A stretch of 64,000 nt of DNA, taken from CAYZJD01 sp964483455. GTDB lineage: Bacteria; Acidobacteriota; Terriglobia; Bryobacterales; Bryobacteraceae. The stretch is taken from contig CAZACK010000007.1 of NCBI GenBank assembly GCA_964483455.1, positions 1-64,000 on the forward strand, in the 5' to 3' direction. The notes beneath the pieces were generated by a model. The model did no database searches, was not told the DNA's origin, and saw nothing but the letters and a program-made list of their open reading frames with translations. Both the position numbers and the translations under genes were made by a program. Below, piece by piece: positions 40,583-49,034 of this stretch (positions within the stretch are counted from its first letter, which is position 1; each line of letters begins with the position of its first letter).

Positions 40583-42724
40583 TATTTTGTGGCCGTAGAT
40601 GCGGACTACGTTTTCCATCATCTTCAGGCCGGCATCGCCCTCGAGGGTGAGGATCGATTCCGGGTGGAACTGGACGGCCTCGACGGGCAGCTCGCGGTGG
40701 CGGATGCCCATGATGACGCCGTCGTCGGATTCGGCGGTCACGACGAGGCAGCCGGGGAAGGTCTCGCGGCGGGCGAAGAGGGAATGGTAGCGTCCGACCT
40801 TGATCCGCTCCGGCAGCCCTTCGAAGGCGCCCCTTCCGTCGTGAGTGACCGTCGAGGGCTTGCCGTGCATCGGGTAGCCGAGAACGCCGAGCTCGCCGCC
40901 GAAAGCCTCGACGGCGCCCTGCAAGCCGAGGCAGACACCGAAGACGGGAACTCCGATCGCGGCGGCGTGGCAGACCAGGGCGGGCACGCCGAAGTCTTTC
41001 GGCCGGCCCGGCCCGGGCGAGATCAGGATGAGGTTGGGAGCTTCGTCCTGGATCAGGGACAGCGGCAAGCCGGCGCGGTAGGTGACGACGGAGGCGCCGG
41101 TCTGCCGGGCGTAGTTGGCCAGGGTGTGGATGAAGCAATCGTCGTTGTCGACGAGCAGCATCTTGACGCCGTCGCCGGGGCGGGAGCGGACTTCGACGCG
41201 ATGCGGGCGCGGGGGCGCGGGCTCGCGGAGCGCCCGGAAGAAGGCGGTCGCCTTCATGCGGGTTTCCTGCTCTTCTTTGGCGGGCTCGGAGTCGTAAAGC
41301 AAGGTAGCGCCGACGGGGTACTCGGCGCGGCCGTCGCGCAGGTGAATGGTGCGGATATGGATGCCGGTGTTGATGTCGCCGTTGAGCGAGATCAGGCCGA
41401 TGGCGCCGGCGTACCAGCCGCGGGCGCTTTTTTCCAGGTTCTCGATTGCCTGGGCGGCGGCCTTTTTCGGCGCGCCGATCATCGTCACCGACCACATGTG
41501 CGTCAGGAACGCGTCGAGCGAGTCGAAGCCGGGCTGGAGGACCCCTTCGACGTGGTCGACGGTGTGGAACACTCCGGCATAGGATTCGATCAGCCGGCGG
41601 CCGATGACCTTGACCGAGCCGGGCACGCAGACGCGCGACTTGTCGTTGCGGTCCACGTCGGTGCACATGGTCAGCTCGGATTCCTCTTTGGCGGAGCCGA
41701 GCAGGTCGCGGATGTTGTCGGCGTCGACGAGCGGGTCGCCTGTGCGCCGTGCGGTTCCCGAGATAGGGCAGGTTTCGACGCGGCTGCCTTCGACGCGCAC
41801 GAACATCTCGGGGGAGCAGCCCACCAGTTGCTCGCCGCCGAACTGGAGGAGAAACTCGTAGGGGCTGGGGCTGACCTGCTGCATCCGCTGGAACAGCTCG
41901 GAGGGCTTGCCGGAGTATGGGGCGGAGAACGTCTGGCGCAGCACAACCTCGTAGTAGTCGCCCTGCCGCATTCCCAGGCGGACGGTCTCGACCTTGGCCA
42001 TGTACTCTTCCGGCGTGTGATCGCTCCTGATTTCGGCCGGCTCGCGGGGCGGCGTCGGCGCGATGGGCTCGCCGCTGCGTTCCAGGCCGAGGGTGGAGAG
42101 GCCGTCCTGCTCGAAGTCGTACTGATAGCGCTCGATGACTTCCCGCTTGCGGTCCATGAAGCAGATGTCGTCGCAAAGGAAGAGGTGCAGATCCTCCTGG
42201 CCGGTGCGAGGGAGCTTCCAGTCGATGGGATCGAACTGGAACAGCAGGTCGTAGCCGAAAGCGCCGACGAGGACGAGGCGGCTGTCGCGCCGGTGGCGGA
42301 ATTCCTCGATGAGCGCGCGCAGGATGGTGAACGCCGACGGCTGCTTGCTGCGCTGCTCCTCGGGGAAGAGCTTCGGCAGCGGTTTCAGGCGGCCGCGGAG
42401 GGTGGCCCCGTGGACCTCGAGCGATTCCCAGTGGGGATGCGGCGCCAGGACGGGGTGGAGCATCCGGTTGAGGATTTCGCCCCGCGTGTTGAGCGGGCGG
42501 AACTCGACTTGCCGGCCGGTGGCCACGATTTCGAGCGGCGGGCGGAGGGAGGCGATGTCCCAGCGGGAGTAGCGGCCGGGGTATTCGTAGCCGGAGGAGA
42601 GGTAGATGCCGCGGAAGCTGTCGAGTTCGCGCAGCAGAGGATCGAGCCCTCTTTTGTAAGGGAGGCGGGTGACGGTGCGGATCACCTCGATCCCATTGCG
42701 GGACTGGTACCTCAACTGGCCCAT
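40577..42724 (-). CDS. trpEG: fused anthranilate synthase TrpE-TrpG
   Basis: A 715-residue anthranilate synthase with both components in one chain. The TrpE-like part (about 1-495) contains SGYEYPGRYSRWD, CPISGTARRTGDP, ELTMCTDVDRNDKSRV and MIGAPKKAA. The glutamine amidotransferase part (about 525-715) has the nucleophile in FGVCLGLQG and the HPES dyad. It makes anthranilate from chorismate and glutamine, the first step of tryptophan synthesis. ATG at 42724 is chosen because MGQLRYQSRNGIEV is the usual start of fused enzymes and a TATCCT box lies upstream; a TTG at 42859 is rejected. No other trp gene is near. Confidence 0.88.
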   Translation of the reverse strand: MGQLRYQSRNGIEVIRTVTRLPYKRGLDPLLRELDSFRGIYLSSGYEYPGRYSRWDIASLRPPLEIVATGRQVEFRPLNTRGEILNRMLHPVLAPHPHWESLEVHGATLRGRLKPLPKLFPEEQRSKQPSAFTILRALIEEFRHRRDSRLVLVGAFGYDLLFQFDPIDWKLPRTGQEDLHLFLCDDICFMDRKREVIERYQYDFEQDGLSTLGLERSGEPIAPTPPREPAEIRSDHTPEEYMAKVETVRLGMRQGDYYEVVLRQTFSAPYSGKPSELFQRMQQVSPSPYEFLLQFGGEQLVGCSPEMFVRVEGSRVETCPISGTARRTGDPLVDADNIRDLLGSAKEESELTMCTDVDRNDKSRVCVPGSVKVIGRRLIESYAGVFHTVDHVEGVLQPGFDSLDAFLTHMWSVTMIGAPKKAAAQAIENLEKSARGWYAGAIGLISLNGDINTGIHIRTIHLRDGRAEYPVGATLLYDSEPAKEEQETRMKATAFFRALREPAPPRPHRVEVRSRPGDGVKMLLVDNDDCFIHTLANYARQTGASVVTYRAGLPLSLIQDEAPNLILISPGPGRPKDFGVPALVCHAAAIGVPVFGVCLGLQGAVEAFGGELGVLGYPMHGKPSTVTHDGRGAFEGLPERIKVGRYHSLFARRETFPGCLVVTAESDDGVIMGIRHRELPVEAVQFHPESILTLEGDAGLKMMENVVRIYGHKIR

Positions 42725-42755
42725 GATGTGCGCGGGGAACGGCTGATGATCATTC

Positions 42756-42761
42756 AGGATA
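42756..42761 (-). promoter_or_regulatory. -10-like TATCCT for trpEG
   Basis: TATCCT on the minus strand lies 31 bases before the ATG at 42724. A 13-codon frame with one Trp codon overlaps the start, but lacks the tandem Trp codons and terminator hairpin of a true trp attenuator. Confidence 0.35.
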
Positions 42762-42870
42762 GCACCTTGGGGGCGCGGGGCCGGGCCGCGGAGGATGTCG
42801 GCGGCAGCGAAGAGGTGGCGTTCTGGGGCAGGGTCAGGCGTGGCATCGATCGCAGTCAAGGCTGAGATGA

Positions 42871-42890
42871 GGACAGCCCTCGGGCTGTCC
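42871..42890. repeat. 20-bp palindrome of a related type
   Basis: GGACAGCCCTCGGGCTGTCC is an 8-bp stem with a CTCG loop. It has the same length and general GG-AG-C/G-CT-CC design as the palindromes at 15148 and 22419, but a different core. It lies between RNase J and trpEG; nothing else is seen in 42891-42958. Confidence 0.65.
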
Positions 42891-42958
42891 TATCCCACCT
42901 TGTTTCAGGCCCCCGCTCAGGTCCGGGTATCATGTAAGTGATGCCGGTGACCCCGACG

Positions 42959-44632
42959 TCACACCTCCAGAATCACCGGCATGATCAGCGGGCGGCGGGC
43001 GGTTTGCTTGGTTAGGAACCGGCGCAAGTCGGTGCGGATCTTTTCTTTCATGACCCCCCAATCCGTGCGCTCTTCGGCGCTGGAGGTTTCCAGCGTCCTG
43101 GCGACGATGAGGCGGGCTTCGGCTAGGATGTCGGCGCCGCCGTCGCCGGCGGCGGCGAAGCCCCGGCTGACAATCTCCGGGAGGCTCTCGCTCTTGCCGG
43201 TGTGCTTGTTGATGGCGATGATCGGCAGCACGAAGCCGTCCTCGGAGAGGTGGCGGCGGTCGCGGATCACCATGTCCTCGACCACTTCGTCGAGAGTGCC
43301 GCTGTCGATGCAGACGCGGCCGACGGTGATCCGCTCGGCCTTGCGGGCGCCGTGGGCGTCGATCTCCAGGGTCTCGCCCGTTTCCAGGACGAACGTGTCC
43401 TCCAGGCCGGCGGAGCGGAGGTGCGAGGCAAGCGAGGCGTGCCTGGCGAGCTGGCGGTACTCGCCGTGAATCGGCACAAAGTACTTCGGACGGACCAGGT
43501 TGAGGACAAGCTTCAGCTCCTCGCTGCTGCCGTGCCCGGAGACGTGGACCGGCGGGTTCATCGAGCCGTAGATCACGTCGGCGCCACGGCGGGCGACGTG
43601 GTTGATCATGCGGTAGATCGCCTTTTCATTGCCGGGGATGATGCGAGCGCTCAGCACGACGGTGTCGCCTTGCTCGATGGAAAGGTGCTTGTGATTGTCC
43701 ACGGCGACCCGGGACATCGAAGACATCGGTTCGCCCTGCGTGCCGGAGATGAGGACGGCGACCTTGCCGGGGGCGGCCGACATGATGTCCTGGGGACGCA
43801 GCAGGAGGCCGTCGGGAACGTGGAGGAGGCCGAGGGAGTGCGCGATCTCGGTGACGGACTGCATGCTGCGGCCGAGGAAGGCCACCTTGCGGCCGAACTC
43901 GGCGGCCAGGTCGATGATTTGCTGGAGGCGGTGGATCGACGAGGAGAAGCAAGCGATGATCAGCCGCCGGTCCGCGCGGTGGAAGATGTCCTCGAAGCGC
44001 GGCCGGACCGCCCGCTCGCTTTCGGTGTAACCGGGACGATCGACGTTGGTGGAATCGGAGAGAAGGAGAAGCACGCCGCGCTTGCCGTACTCCGCCAGGG
44101 TGTGCAGGTCGAACAGGATGTTGTCGGTGGGCGTGGGATCGACCTTGAAGTCGCCGGTGTGGATGACGACGCCGGCGGGGGTGGTGATGGCCAGCGCGAC
44201 GCAGCTCACGATGGAGTGCGTGACGTGGATGAACTCGATGCGGAACGGGCCAATCTCCAGTTTCTCGCCGGGGCGGACGGTGTTCAGCCTGGCTTGCTTG
44301 GCGAGTTCGTGTTCCTCGAGACGCCGCTCGACGAGCGCGAGCGTGAAGGCGGTGCCGTAGACGGGGATGTTCAGCTCGGACAGGAGAAACGGGACGGCGC
44401 CGATGTGGTCCTCGTGGCCGTGGGTGAGCAGCAGCGCGCGAACGCGCTCGCGATTTTCCTCAAGATAGGTGAAGTCGGGCGTGACGATGTCCACTCCGAG
44501 GAGTTCATCTTCGGGGAACATCATGCCGGCGTCGATGACGATGATGTCGTCGCCGTAGCGGAGGCCCAGCGAGTTCATGCCGAACTCGCCGAGCCCTCCG
44601 AGGGGGATGACCTGGAGCCTGGAGTCGGCCAT
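42959..44632 (-). CDS. rnj: ribonuclease J
   Basis: A 557-residue metallo-beta-lactamase/beta-CASP ribonuclease. The zinc motif HGHEDHIG is at 71-78, followed by HVTHSI, HTGDFK, the beta-CASP stretch FSSSIHRLQQII, and HVSGHGSSEEL. The C-terminal domain is present, so length is normal. RNase J is a dual 5'-exonuclease and endonuclease in mRNA decay and rRNA maturation. The ATG at 44632 has no Shine-Dalgarno sequence but a TACCCT box nine bases upstream, so the mRNA may be leaderless. A strong hairpin lies in the divergent intergenic region upstream. Confidence 0.92.
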   Translation of the reverse strand: MADSRLQVIPLGGLGEFGMNSLGLRYGDDIIVIDAGMMFPEDELLGVDIVTPDFTYLEENRERVRALLLTHGHEDHIGAVPFLLSELNIPVYGTAFTLALVERRLEEHELAKQARLNTVRPGEKLEIGPFRIEFIHVTHSIVSCVALAITTPAGVVIHTGDFKVDPTPTDNILFDLHTLAEYGKRGVLLLLSDSTNVDRPGYTESERAVRPRFEDIFHRADRRLIIACFSSSIHRLQQIIDLAAEFGRKVAFLGRSMQSVTEIAHSLGLLHVPDGLLLRPQDIMSAAPGKVAVLISGTQGEPMSSMSRVAVDNHKHLSIEQGDTVVLSARIIPGNEKAIYRMINHVARRGADVIYGSMNPPVHVSGHGSSEELKLVLNLVRPKYFVPIHGEYRQLARHASLASHLRSAGLEDTFVLETGETLEIDAHGARKAERITVGRVCIDSGTLDEVVEDMVIRDRRHLSEDGFVLPIIAINKHTGKSESLPEIVSRGFAAAGDGGADILAEARLIVARTLETSSAEERTDWGVMKEKIRTDLRRFLTKQTARRPLIMPVILEV

Positions 44633-44641
44633 AAGAGTAAC

Positions 44642-44647
44642 AGGGTA
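44642..44647 (-). promoter_or_regulatory. -10-like TACCCT for RNase J
   Basis: TGCTACCCT on the minus strand puts the hexamer 9 bases before the ATG at 44632, the same GCTA context and spacing as other leaderless candidates. The match to consensus is moderate. Confidence 0.4.
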
Positions 44648-44741
44648 GCACAGAAGGGGTGGCGCCGGAAGGCGGCGTTCATCCTAAGCTATTGTTAAAC
44701 CAAGACTTACGGTTTCGGTGCGAGATTGGACCAAGAAACAG

Positions 44742-44771
44742 CAATGCTCACCTTTCGGGAGGTGAGCATTG
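44742..44771. other. perfect 12-bp stem-loop in the divergent intergenic region
   Basis: CAATGCTCACCT and its exact reverse complement AGGTGAGCATTG flank the loop TTCGGG. It lies 110 bases upstream of the RNase J start and 346 bases before the DUF1080 gene. It could be an sRNA terminator-like hairpin, a protein-binding site, or a leader structure. It is not followed by a T-run on either strand. Confidence 0.6.
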
Positions 44772-45103
44772 TCATGTCCCTGCCACCGGCAGGGCGATGT
44801 TCAATGGGAGAATCAAGCTCGACGGAAACGCAACCGTCAGAACTTGTTTGTGATTTCGATCCTATTTCCTGGGGGGGCGCAAGTCAAGCAAAAAGGGCGG
44901 GAAATTTTCGTGCCTTTTAATCCGCTCGTGGCAAACGATTTAGACGAGCCGGACCGAGCGGGGCGCCTGTGGAAAACTGGCCGGCGGCGCCCTTCGGGAG
45001 GGGGAAAATCCGCTCTAACATTAAGAAAAAGAAAGGGTTGTTTGTGTGCCATGGCCGTTTCCGGACGGCCGGGCGGCGGTTTGCGCCCGGGCTCGCGCCG
45101 CTG
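44772..45103. other. intergenic stretch with no gene
   Basis: About 330 bases, less GC-rich than the surroundings, with A- and T-rich patches such as AACATTAAGAAAAAGAAAG. A small inverted repeat (GACGG/CCGTC near 44820) is visible. No convincing coding frame or known RNA is seen. It could hold promoter elements or a small RNA for the divergent genes. Confidence 0.4.
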
Positions 45104-45109
45104 TACTCT
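45104..45109 (+). promoter_or_regulatory. -10-like TACTCT for the DUF1080 gene
   Basis: TACTCT lies 7 bases before the ATG at 45117 and leaves no Shine-Dalgarno site. This is another near-leaderless candidate of moderate match. Confidence 0.35.
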
Positions 45110-45116
45110 ACTCAAC

Positions 45117-45989
45117 ATGAGCACCGCATTCAGGCACAGACTCTTGGCGCGCGTTCTGGCGGCAGTCGCGCTCACCGGCTCGGGAGTATTCGCGGAGAAC
45201 AAGCCCGACGAGAAAGAATGGATCCAGTTGTTCAACGGCAAGAACCTCGATGGCTGGGCGATCAAGATCGCGGGCTACGATTTGAACGAGAACTTCGGCA
45301 ACACGGTGCGCGTGGAGAACGGAGTCTTGAAAGTCGCCTACGACCAGTACGACGAGTTCAAGTCGAGATTCGGACACATCTTCTATCGCGAGAAGTTCTC
45401 GCACTACGTGGTTGCGGTGGAGTACCGGTTCACCGGCGAGCAGGCGCGGAACGCTCCGAAGTGGGCGCTGCGCAACAGCGGGGTGATGGTGCACTCGCAG
45501 TCGCCGGAGAGCATGCGCAAGGATCAGGATTTCCCGATTTGCATCGAGGTGCAGTTGCTGGGCGGGCTGGGATCGGACGAGCGGTCGACGGCGAACCTGT
45601 GCACACCGGGCACGAACGTGGTGAGGAACGGCGAGCTGTTCACGACGCACTGCGTGAACTCCACTTCGAAGACCTACCATGGCGACCAGTGGGTGCGGGT
45701 GGAGGTGGAGGTGCTCGGCGATCAGTCGATCAAGCACATGGTCGAGGGGCAGACGGTGCTTTCGTACGAGAAGCCGCAGATCGGCGGCGGGGCGGTGAGC
45801 AACTTCGACCCGGCGGTGAAGAAGGACGGGATGCTGTTGAGCGAAGGCTATATCGCGCTCCAGGCGGAGAGCCATCCGGTCGAATTTCGGAAGGTGGAGC
45901 TGCTGAACCTGGCTGGTTGCATGGACCGGAAGGCGAAGAATTACAAGTCGTACTTCGTGAAATCGGATGAGACGAAGTGCCGGCACTAG
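45117..45989 (+). CDS. exported DUF1080 (3-keto-disaccharide hydrolase-like) protein
   Basis: A 290-residue exported protein (signal about 10-26). The DUF1080 concanavalin-like beta-sandwich opens with WIQLFNGKNLDGWAIK, the family signature, and continues with LRNSGVMVHS and VEVEVLGDQSIKHMV. The C-terminal tail has two cysteines (C280 and C288 area) that could form a disulfide. Some DUF1080 members cleave 3-ketoglycosides, complementing Gfo/Idh/MocA oxidases; others are carbohydrate-binding only. ATG at 45117 is chosen for the signal peptide. A GH4 glycosidase follows after an A-rich repeat, which suggests a shared sugar substrate. Confidence 0.82.
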   Translation: MSTAFRHRLLARVLAAVALTGSGVFAENKPDEKEWIQLFNGKNLDGWAIKIAGYDLNENFGNTVRVENGVLKVAYDQYDEFKSRFGHIFYREKFSHYVVAVEYRFTGEQARNAPKWALRNSGVMVHSQSPESMRKDQDFPICIEVQLLGGLGSDERSTANLCTPGTNVVRNGELFTTHCVNSTSKTYHGDQWVRVEVEVLGDQSIKHMVEGQTVLSYEKPQIGGGAVSNFDPAVKKDGMLLSEGYIALQAESHPVEFRKVELLNLAGCMDRKAKNYKSYFVKSDETKCRH

Positions 45990-45993
45990 CGGG

Positions 45994-46036
45994 AAAAAGC
46001 GAAATCAAAAAATCGAGAATCAAAAAGCAAGAATGG
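45994..46036. repeat. A-rich dispersed repeat copy
   Basis: The tract contains GAGAATCAAAAAGCAAGAAT, sharing AATCAAAAAGCAAGA with the copy at 27545-27579. It lies between the DUF1080 and GH4 genes. Confidence 0.45.
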
Positions 46037-46100
46037 TTGCCGGCGTGGTGGAAGGCGGGAGCGGGTGAAGGAGAAGGGCAAACATGTTGGGCGAGGTGGG

Positions 46101-47549
46101 ATGATGAGCACGAAAATCGCGATGATCGGGGCGGGCAGCATTGTCTTCTGCAAGACGCTAATGAGCGACATCATGGCGACGCCGGAGCTGGCGGGGAGCG
46201 AGTTCGCGCTGATGAGCCCCACCGAAGAGAAGCTGCGGCGTATGGAGGCGTTCGGGCGGCGGATGCTCAAGGACAACGGCCTGCCGGGCAGCGTGTGGGC
46301 GACACTCGACCGGCGGGAGGCGATCCGCGACGCCGATTTCGTGGTGGTGATGATCCAGGTCGGCGGCGTGGACGCCTTCGAGCTGGACTACAAGATCCCG
46401 CTGAAGTACGGCGTCGACCAGTGCATCGCGGACTCGCTCGGGCCCGGCGGGGTCTTTCGCGGACTTCGGGCGATCCCGGTGCTGGTGGACATCGCGCGGG
46501 ACATGGAAGCGCTGGCCAAGCCCGGCGCGATCATGCTCCAGTACGCCAACCCGATGGCGGCGAACTGCCTGGCGCTCGGCAAAGCGACCGGGGTCTCGTT
46601 CGTCGGCTTGTGCCACGGGGTGCAGACGACCCTCGACCTGATCTCGCGGTACTGCGGCGTGCCGAAGGAGGAAATCAGCTACACGTGCGGCGGCATCAAC
46701 CACATGGACTGGTTCCTGACGCTGGAGCACAAGGGCCGCGACCTGTACCCGGTGTTGCGCGAGGTGTTCGAGAAGCCGGAGTATTACAAGAACGAGAAGG
46801 TCCGCGGCGAAGTGTTCCGGCACTTCGGCTACTTCATGACGGAGAGCACCGGGCACCTGAGCGAGTACGTGCCGTGGTTCCGGAAGAACAGGCAGGCGCT
46901 CGAGATGTACTGCGACGAGCCGAGCTTCGGCGGCGAGAGCGGGGCCTACTATTCGTGGTGCCGGACGATCGCGGACAAGTACGCCGAGCAGGACCCCCTG
47001 GCGTTCGAGTCGTCGAGGATCGACCGGCGCAGCGTGGAGTACTGCTCCTACATCGTGGAGGCGGTGGCAACCGGCAGGCCGTTCCGCTTCATGGGGAACG
47101 TGCGCAACGACGGCTACATCACGAACCTGCCGCGGGGGTGCTGCGTCGAGGTGCCGACGTTCGCCGACGACACCGGCTTGCATCCGACGTTCGTCGGGGA
47201 ACTGCCGCCGCAGTGCGCCGCGCTGTGCACGACGAACATCAATGTGCAGATGCTGGCGGCGGAGGCGGCGCTGCACTCCGATACGGAACGGCTGGTGCAG
47301 GCGGTGGCGATGGATCCGCTGGCGAGCGCGGTTTGTACGCTCCGGCAGATCCGCGAGATGTGCGCGGAGATGCTGGAGTCGCAGCGCCGGTGGCTGCCGG
47401 GCTTCGAGGGCAAGACGATCGCGCCCAAGCCGGCGATCGCGATTCCGGCGGATTGTGTGCCCGTGGATGTGCCGCTCGATCCGGCGCTGGCGATCGGCAA
47501 GCGGTTCGGGACGCTGATCGAGCAGGGGGCGGAGACGGCGGCCGTGTGA
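46101..47549 (+). CDS. GH4 family alpha-glycosidase
   Basis: A 482-residue glycoside hydrolase family 4 enzyme, a family that uses NAD and a divalent metal in an oxidation-elimination mechanism. The Rossmann loop is MIGAGSIVF, NPMAANC marks the substrate region, and the metal motif reads CHGV, with a later GGINHMDW holding the second metal histidine. CHG in this motif is seen in alpha-glucuronidase and alpha-galacturonidase types, whereas alpha-galactosidases have CHS, so a uronide substrate is plausible. The start is ATG at 46101 (or 46104), after GAGGTGGG. It follows the DUF1080 gene; no signal peptide, so it acts in the cytoplasm. Confidence 0.85.
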   Translation: MMSTKIAMIGAGSIVFCKTLMSDIMATPELAGSEFALMSPTEEKLRRMEAFGRRMLKDNGLPGSVWATLDRREAIRDADFVVVMIQVGGVDAFELDYKIPLKYGVDQCIADSLGPGGVFRGLRAIPVLVDIARDMEALAKPGAIMLQYANPMAANCLALGKATGVSFVGLCHGVQTTLDLISRYCGVPKEEISYTCGGINHMDWFLTLEHKGRDLYPVLREVFEKPEYYKNEKVRGEVFRHFGYFMTESTGHLSEYVPWFRKNRQALEMYCDEPSFGGESGAYYSWCRTIADKYAEQDPLAFESSRIDRRSVEYCSYIVEAVATGRPFRFMGNVRNDGYITNLPRGCCVEVPTFADDTGLHPTFVGELPPQCAALCTTNINVQMLAAEAALHSDTERLVQAVAMDPLASAVCTLRQIREMCAEMLESQRRWLPGFEGKTIAPKPAIAIPADCVPVDVPLDPALAIGKRFGTLIEQGAETAAV

Positions 47550-47614
47550 CGGCGAGGCGGGCCTTGTCTTGGGAAAGGCAAAGATGGAGCCGGCGGGCGA
47601 CGGGCCGGCTCTGA

Positions 47615-47620
47615 TATACT
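47615..47620 (+). promoter_or_regulatory. -10 box (TATACT) for the dodecin gene
   Basis: GATATACTCC gives TATACT 27 bases before the ATG at 47648, followed by a GGGAGG Shine-Dalgarno sequence. A conventional leadered promoter; no clear -35. Confidence 0.5.
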
Positions 47621-47647
47621 CCGTGGTTTCCCCCTGGGAGGTGCAGG

Positions 47648-47848
47648 ATGGCTCAGAAAGTGATCGAAGTGGTGGGTGTTTCCGCGGAGAATTTCGGGAA
47701 GGCGGCCGAGAACGCTGTGCAGGAGGCCGCGCGGACGGTTCGCAACATCAAGTGGGCCCACGTCGAAAGCTTCGATTTACTGCTCTCCGGCGACAAGGTG
47801 ATCCAATATCGCGCCACCACCAAGATTTACTTTGACGTGGAACGGTGA
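47648..47848 (+). CDS. dodecin
   Basis: A 66-residue dodecin-family protein. The single beta-alpha-beta-beta unit matches the family: KVIEVVGVS, then a helix AAENAVQEAARTV, then VRNIKWAHVESFDL and VIQYRATTKIYFDVE. Dodecins form 12-subunit hollow shells that store flavins (FAD, riboflavin or lumichrome) or CoA and shield cells from flavin photochemistry. The usual stacking tryptophan corresponds to W in NIKWAHV, and the Gln in VIQYR is in the normal place. It has its own promoter and an excellent ribosome site. Confidence 0.88.
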   Translation: MAQKVIEVVGVSAENFGKAAENAVQEAARTVRNIKWAHVESFDLLLSGDKVIQYRATTKIYFDVER

Positions 47849-47969
47849 TACTTTCTCTGCTCACTCCCAGGCGGGCGCCAGCGCGCCTTGCTCGTCTTTC
47901 CAATTCGGCATCCAGGCCAGGGCCACCAGCCGCACGCTAGCAAGGATACTTGAAATCTTGAGGAGGCGA

Positions 47970-48130
47970 GCTTTCAGCGCTCAGCTCTTGCCGGCCAGCG
48001 GGGAGCACACGCCTTGGCCCGCTTCGGTTTCGCCCGCGCACCATGATCCTGGCTGGCAGCGATCGACGCTTCTTTCGCCGGGCACCCCCCAGGCTTGGTG
48101 GCTGACCGCTGAGTGCTGACGGCTGAAAGC
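47970..48130. repeat. distant inverted repeat GCTTTCAGC/GCTGAAAGC
   Basis: GCTTTCAGC (47970-47978) and GCTGAAAGC (48122-48130) bound about 140 bases that also contain GCTGAGTGCTGACGGC. Elements rich in CTGACGGCTGAAAGC are common intergenic repeats in some phyla. No gene is seen between 47849 and 48150. Confidence 0.35.
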
Positions 48131-48150
48131 GTCCTCGTCTCAGGTAATGG

Positions 48151-48317
48151 TTACACGGGCGGCGAAATCTCGGCCTCCTCTTCGCGAACCCACGGGGCGA
48201 AGTCCTCGGCCCGAGGCTCGGGGAAAGTGAGCAGCAGGTTGCCGAGGTCGCGACCCCTGTTTGGCGGTCGTACGGTCGCCCGAGGCAGAAGGCTCCGAGC
48301 TTCTCGAAGTCAGCCAT
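48151..48317 (-). pseudogene. internally deleted HerA-like ATPase fragment
   Basis: Reading leftward from ATG at 48317, MADFEKLGAFCLGRPYDRQTG matches the start of a large HerA/DUF87-type ATPase. A frame change then leads to DLGNLLLTFPEPRAEDFAPW, which matches the segment just after the Walker A region of the same family, and ends at TAA (48151-48153). The Walker A loop and about 60-80 residues are missing. This is from memory of the family, so the identity is moderate, but the broken frame is clear. Confidence 0.48.
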
Positions 48318-48476
48318 ACAGTTCAGCATGAGTTCGGGGGCAGGGCGGCGCAATGACGCGGGGCAGGGCCTTGGGTGCTTGCTGCCCGGCTCTTCCGTGA
48401 TGGCCGGCTTGGCTCGCCGAGGCCGCGCCGGCGCCGGGTTCGACGGGCGCGGTCTGTTCCTCGGGCTCGGGCGTGA

Positions 48477-49034
48477 CACGTATTGAACGATCAGCGAAAT
48501 GCGGCGATTGGAGGAATCCTCGGGGGCTCCCGGCTTCCGGAGCCGCTGATCGGCGAAGCCCCGGACCTGAGTCACCTGGTCGCCCCGCAGGCCGCTGTCG
48601 TGCATCAACCGTCTGGCGGCGTTGGCGCGGTCCGCCGACAGCTCCCAGTTCCCGTAATCCCCCTTGCCGGCAGACAGCTTGGAGTCGGTGTGGCCCTCGA
48701 TAGAAACCCGGTTGGGAAGCTTGGCCAATTCCTGCGCCAGCATGACCAGCATTTCCTTCCCGCTCGGGCTCGGCTCGGAGCTGCCGGAGTTGAAGAAGGT
48801 CCCGACATCGGACTCGAGCTCCTGGAAGGACGGCCGCACATGGCCTGGAATGGCCCGGCGGCCGGACTCGACCGCCAGGATCGGCGAGATGCCCTTGAGA
48901 AACGCCACGATGACCACGCGAAGCACGTGATAATAGGCGTGCTCCTCTTCGGCGGCCTTGGACATGTTGGCCGCTGGCGGCCCCACCAGGCCGTAGCACA
49001 ACAGGATTCCGAGGAAGGCGCCGACCAGTGGACC
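48477..49034 (-). pseudogene. motA'-'motB in-frame deletion fusion
   Basis: A frame of about 186 codons joins two flagellar stator genes. The upstream part (49034-48813) is the end of MotA: GPLVGAFLGILLCYGLVGPP, AAEEEHAYYHVLRVVIVAF and RRAIPGHVRPSFQELE. The downstream part (about 48810-48477) is the OmpA-like peptidoglycan-binding domain of MotB: VSIEGHTD, NWELSADRANAARRL and VRGFADQRL. MotA's first spans and MotB's N-terminus with its membrane anchor and catalytic Asp are gone. It cannot make a working motor and is a relic of a lost flagellum. Confidence 0.7.

Noticed and set aside
42724..42765. Possible trp leader peptide before trpEG (13 codons, one Trp)
   Set aside because: Only one Trp codon, overlap with the trpEG start, and no terminator/antiterminator hairpins.
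40547..42865. 772-codon open frame antisense to trpEG
   Set aside because: Low-complexity composition and full overlap with a certain gene.
44769..45116. N-terminal extension of the DUF1080 protein by 116 codons
   Set aside because: The extension is compositionally odd and would bury the signal peptide that starts at the ATG at 45117.
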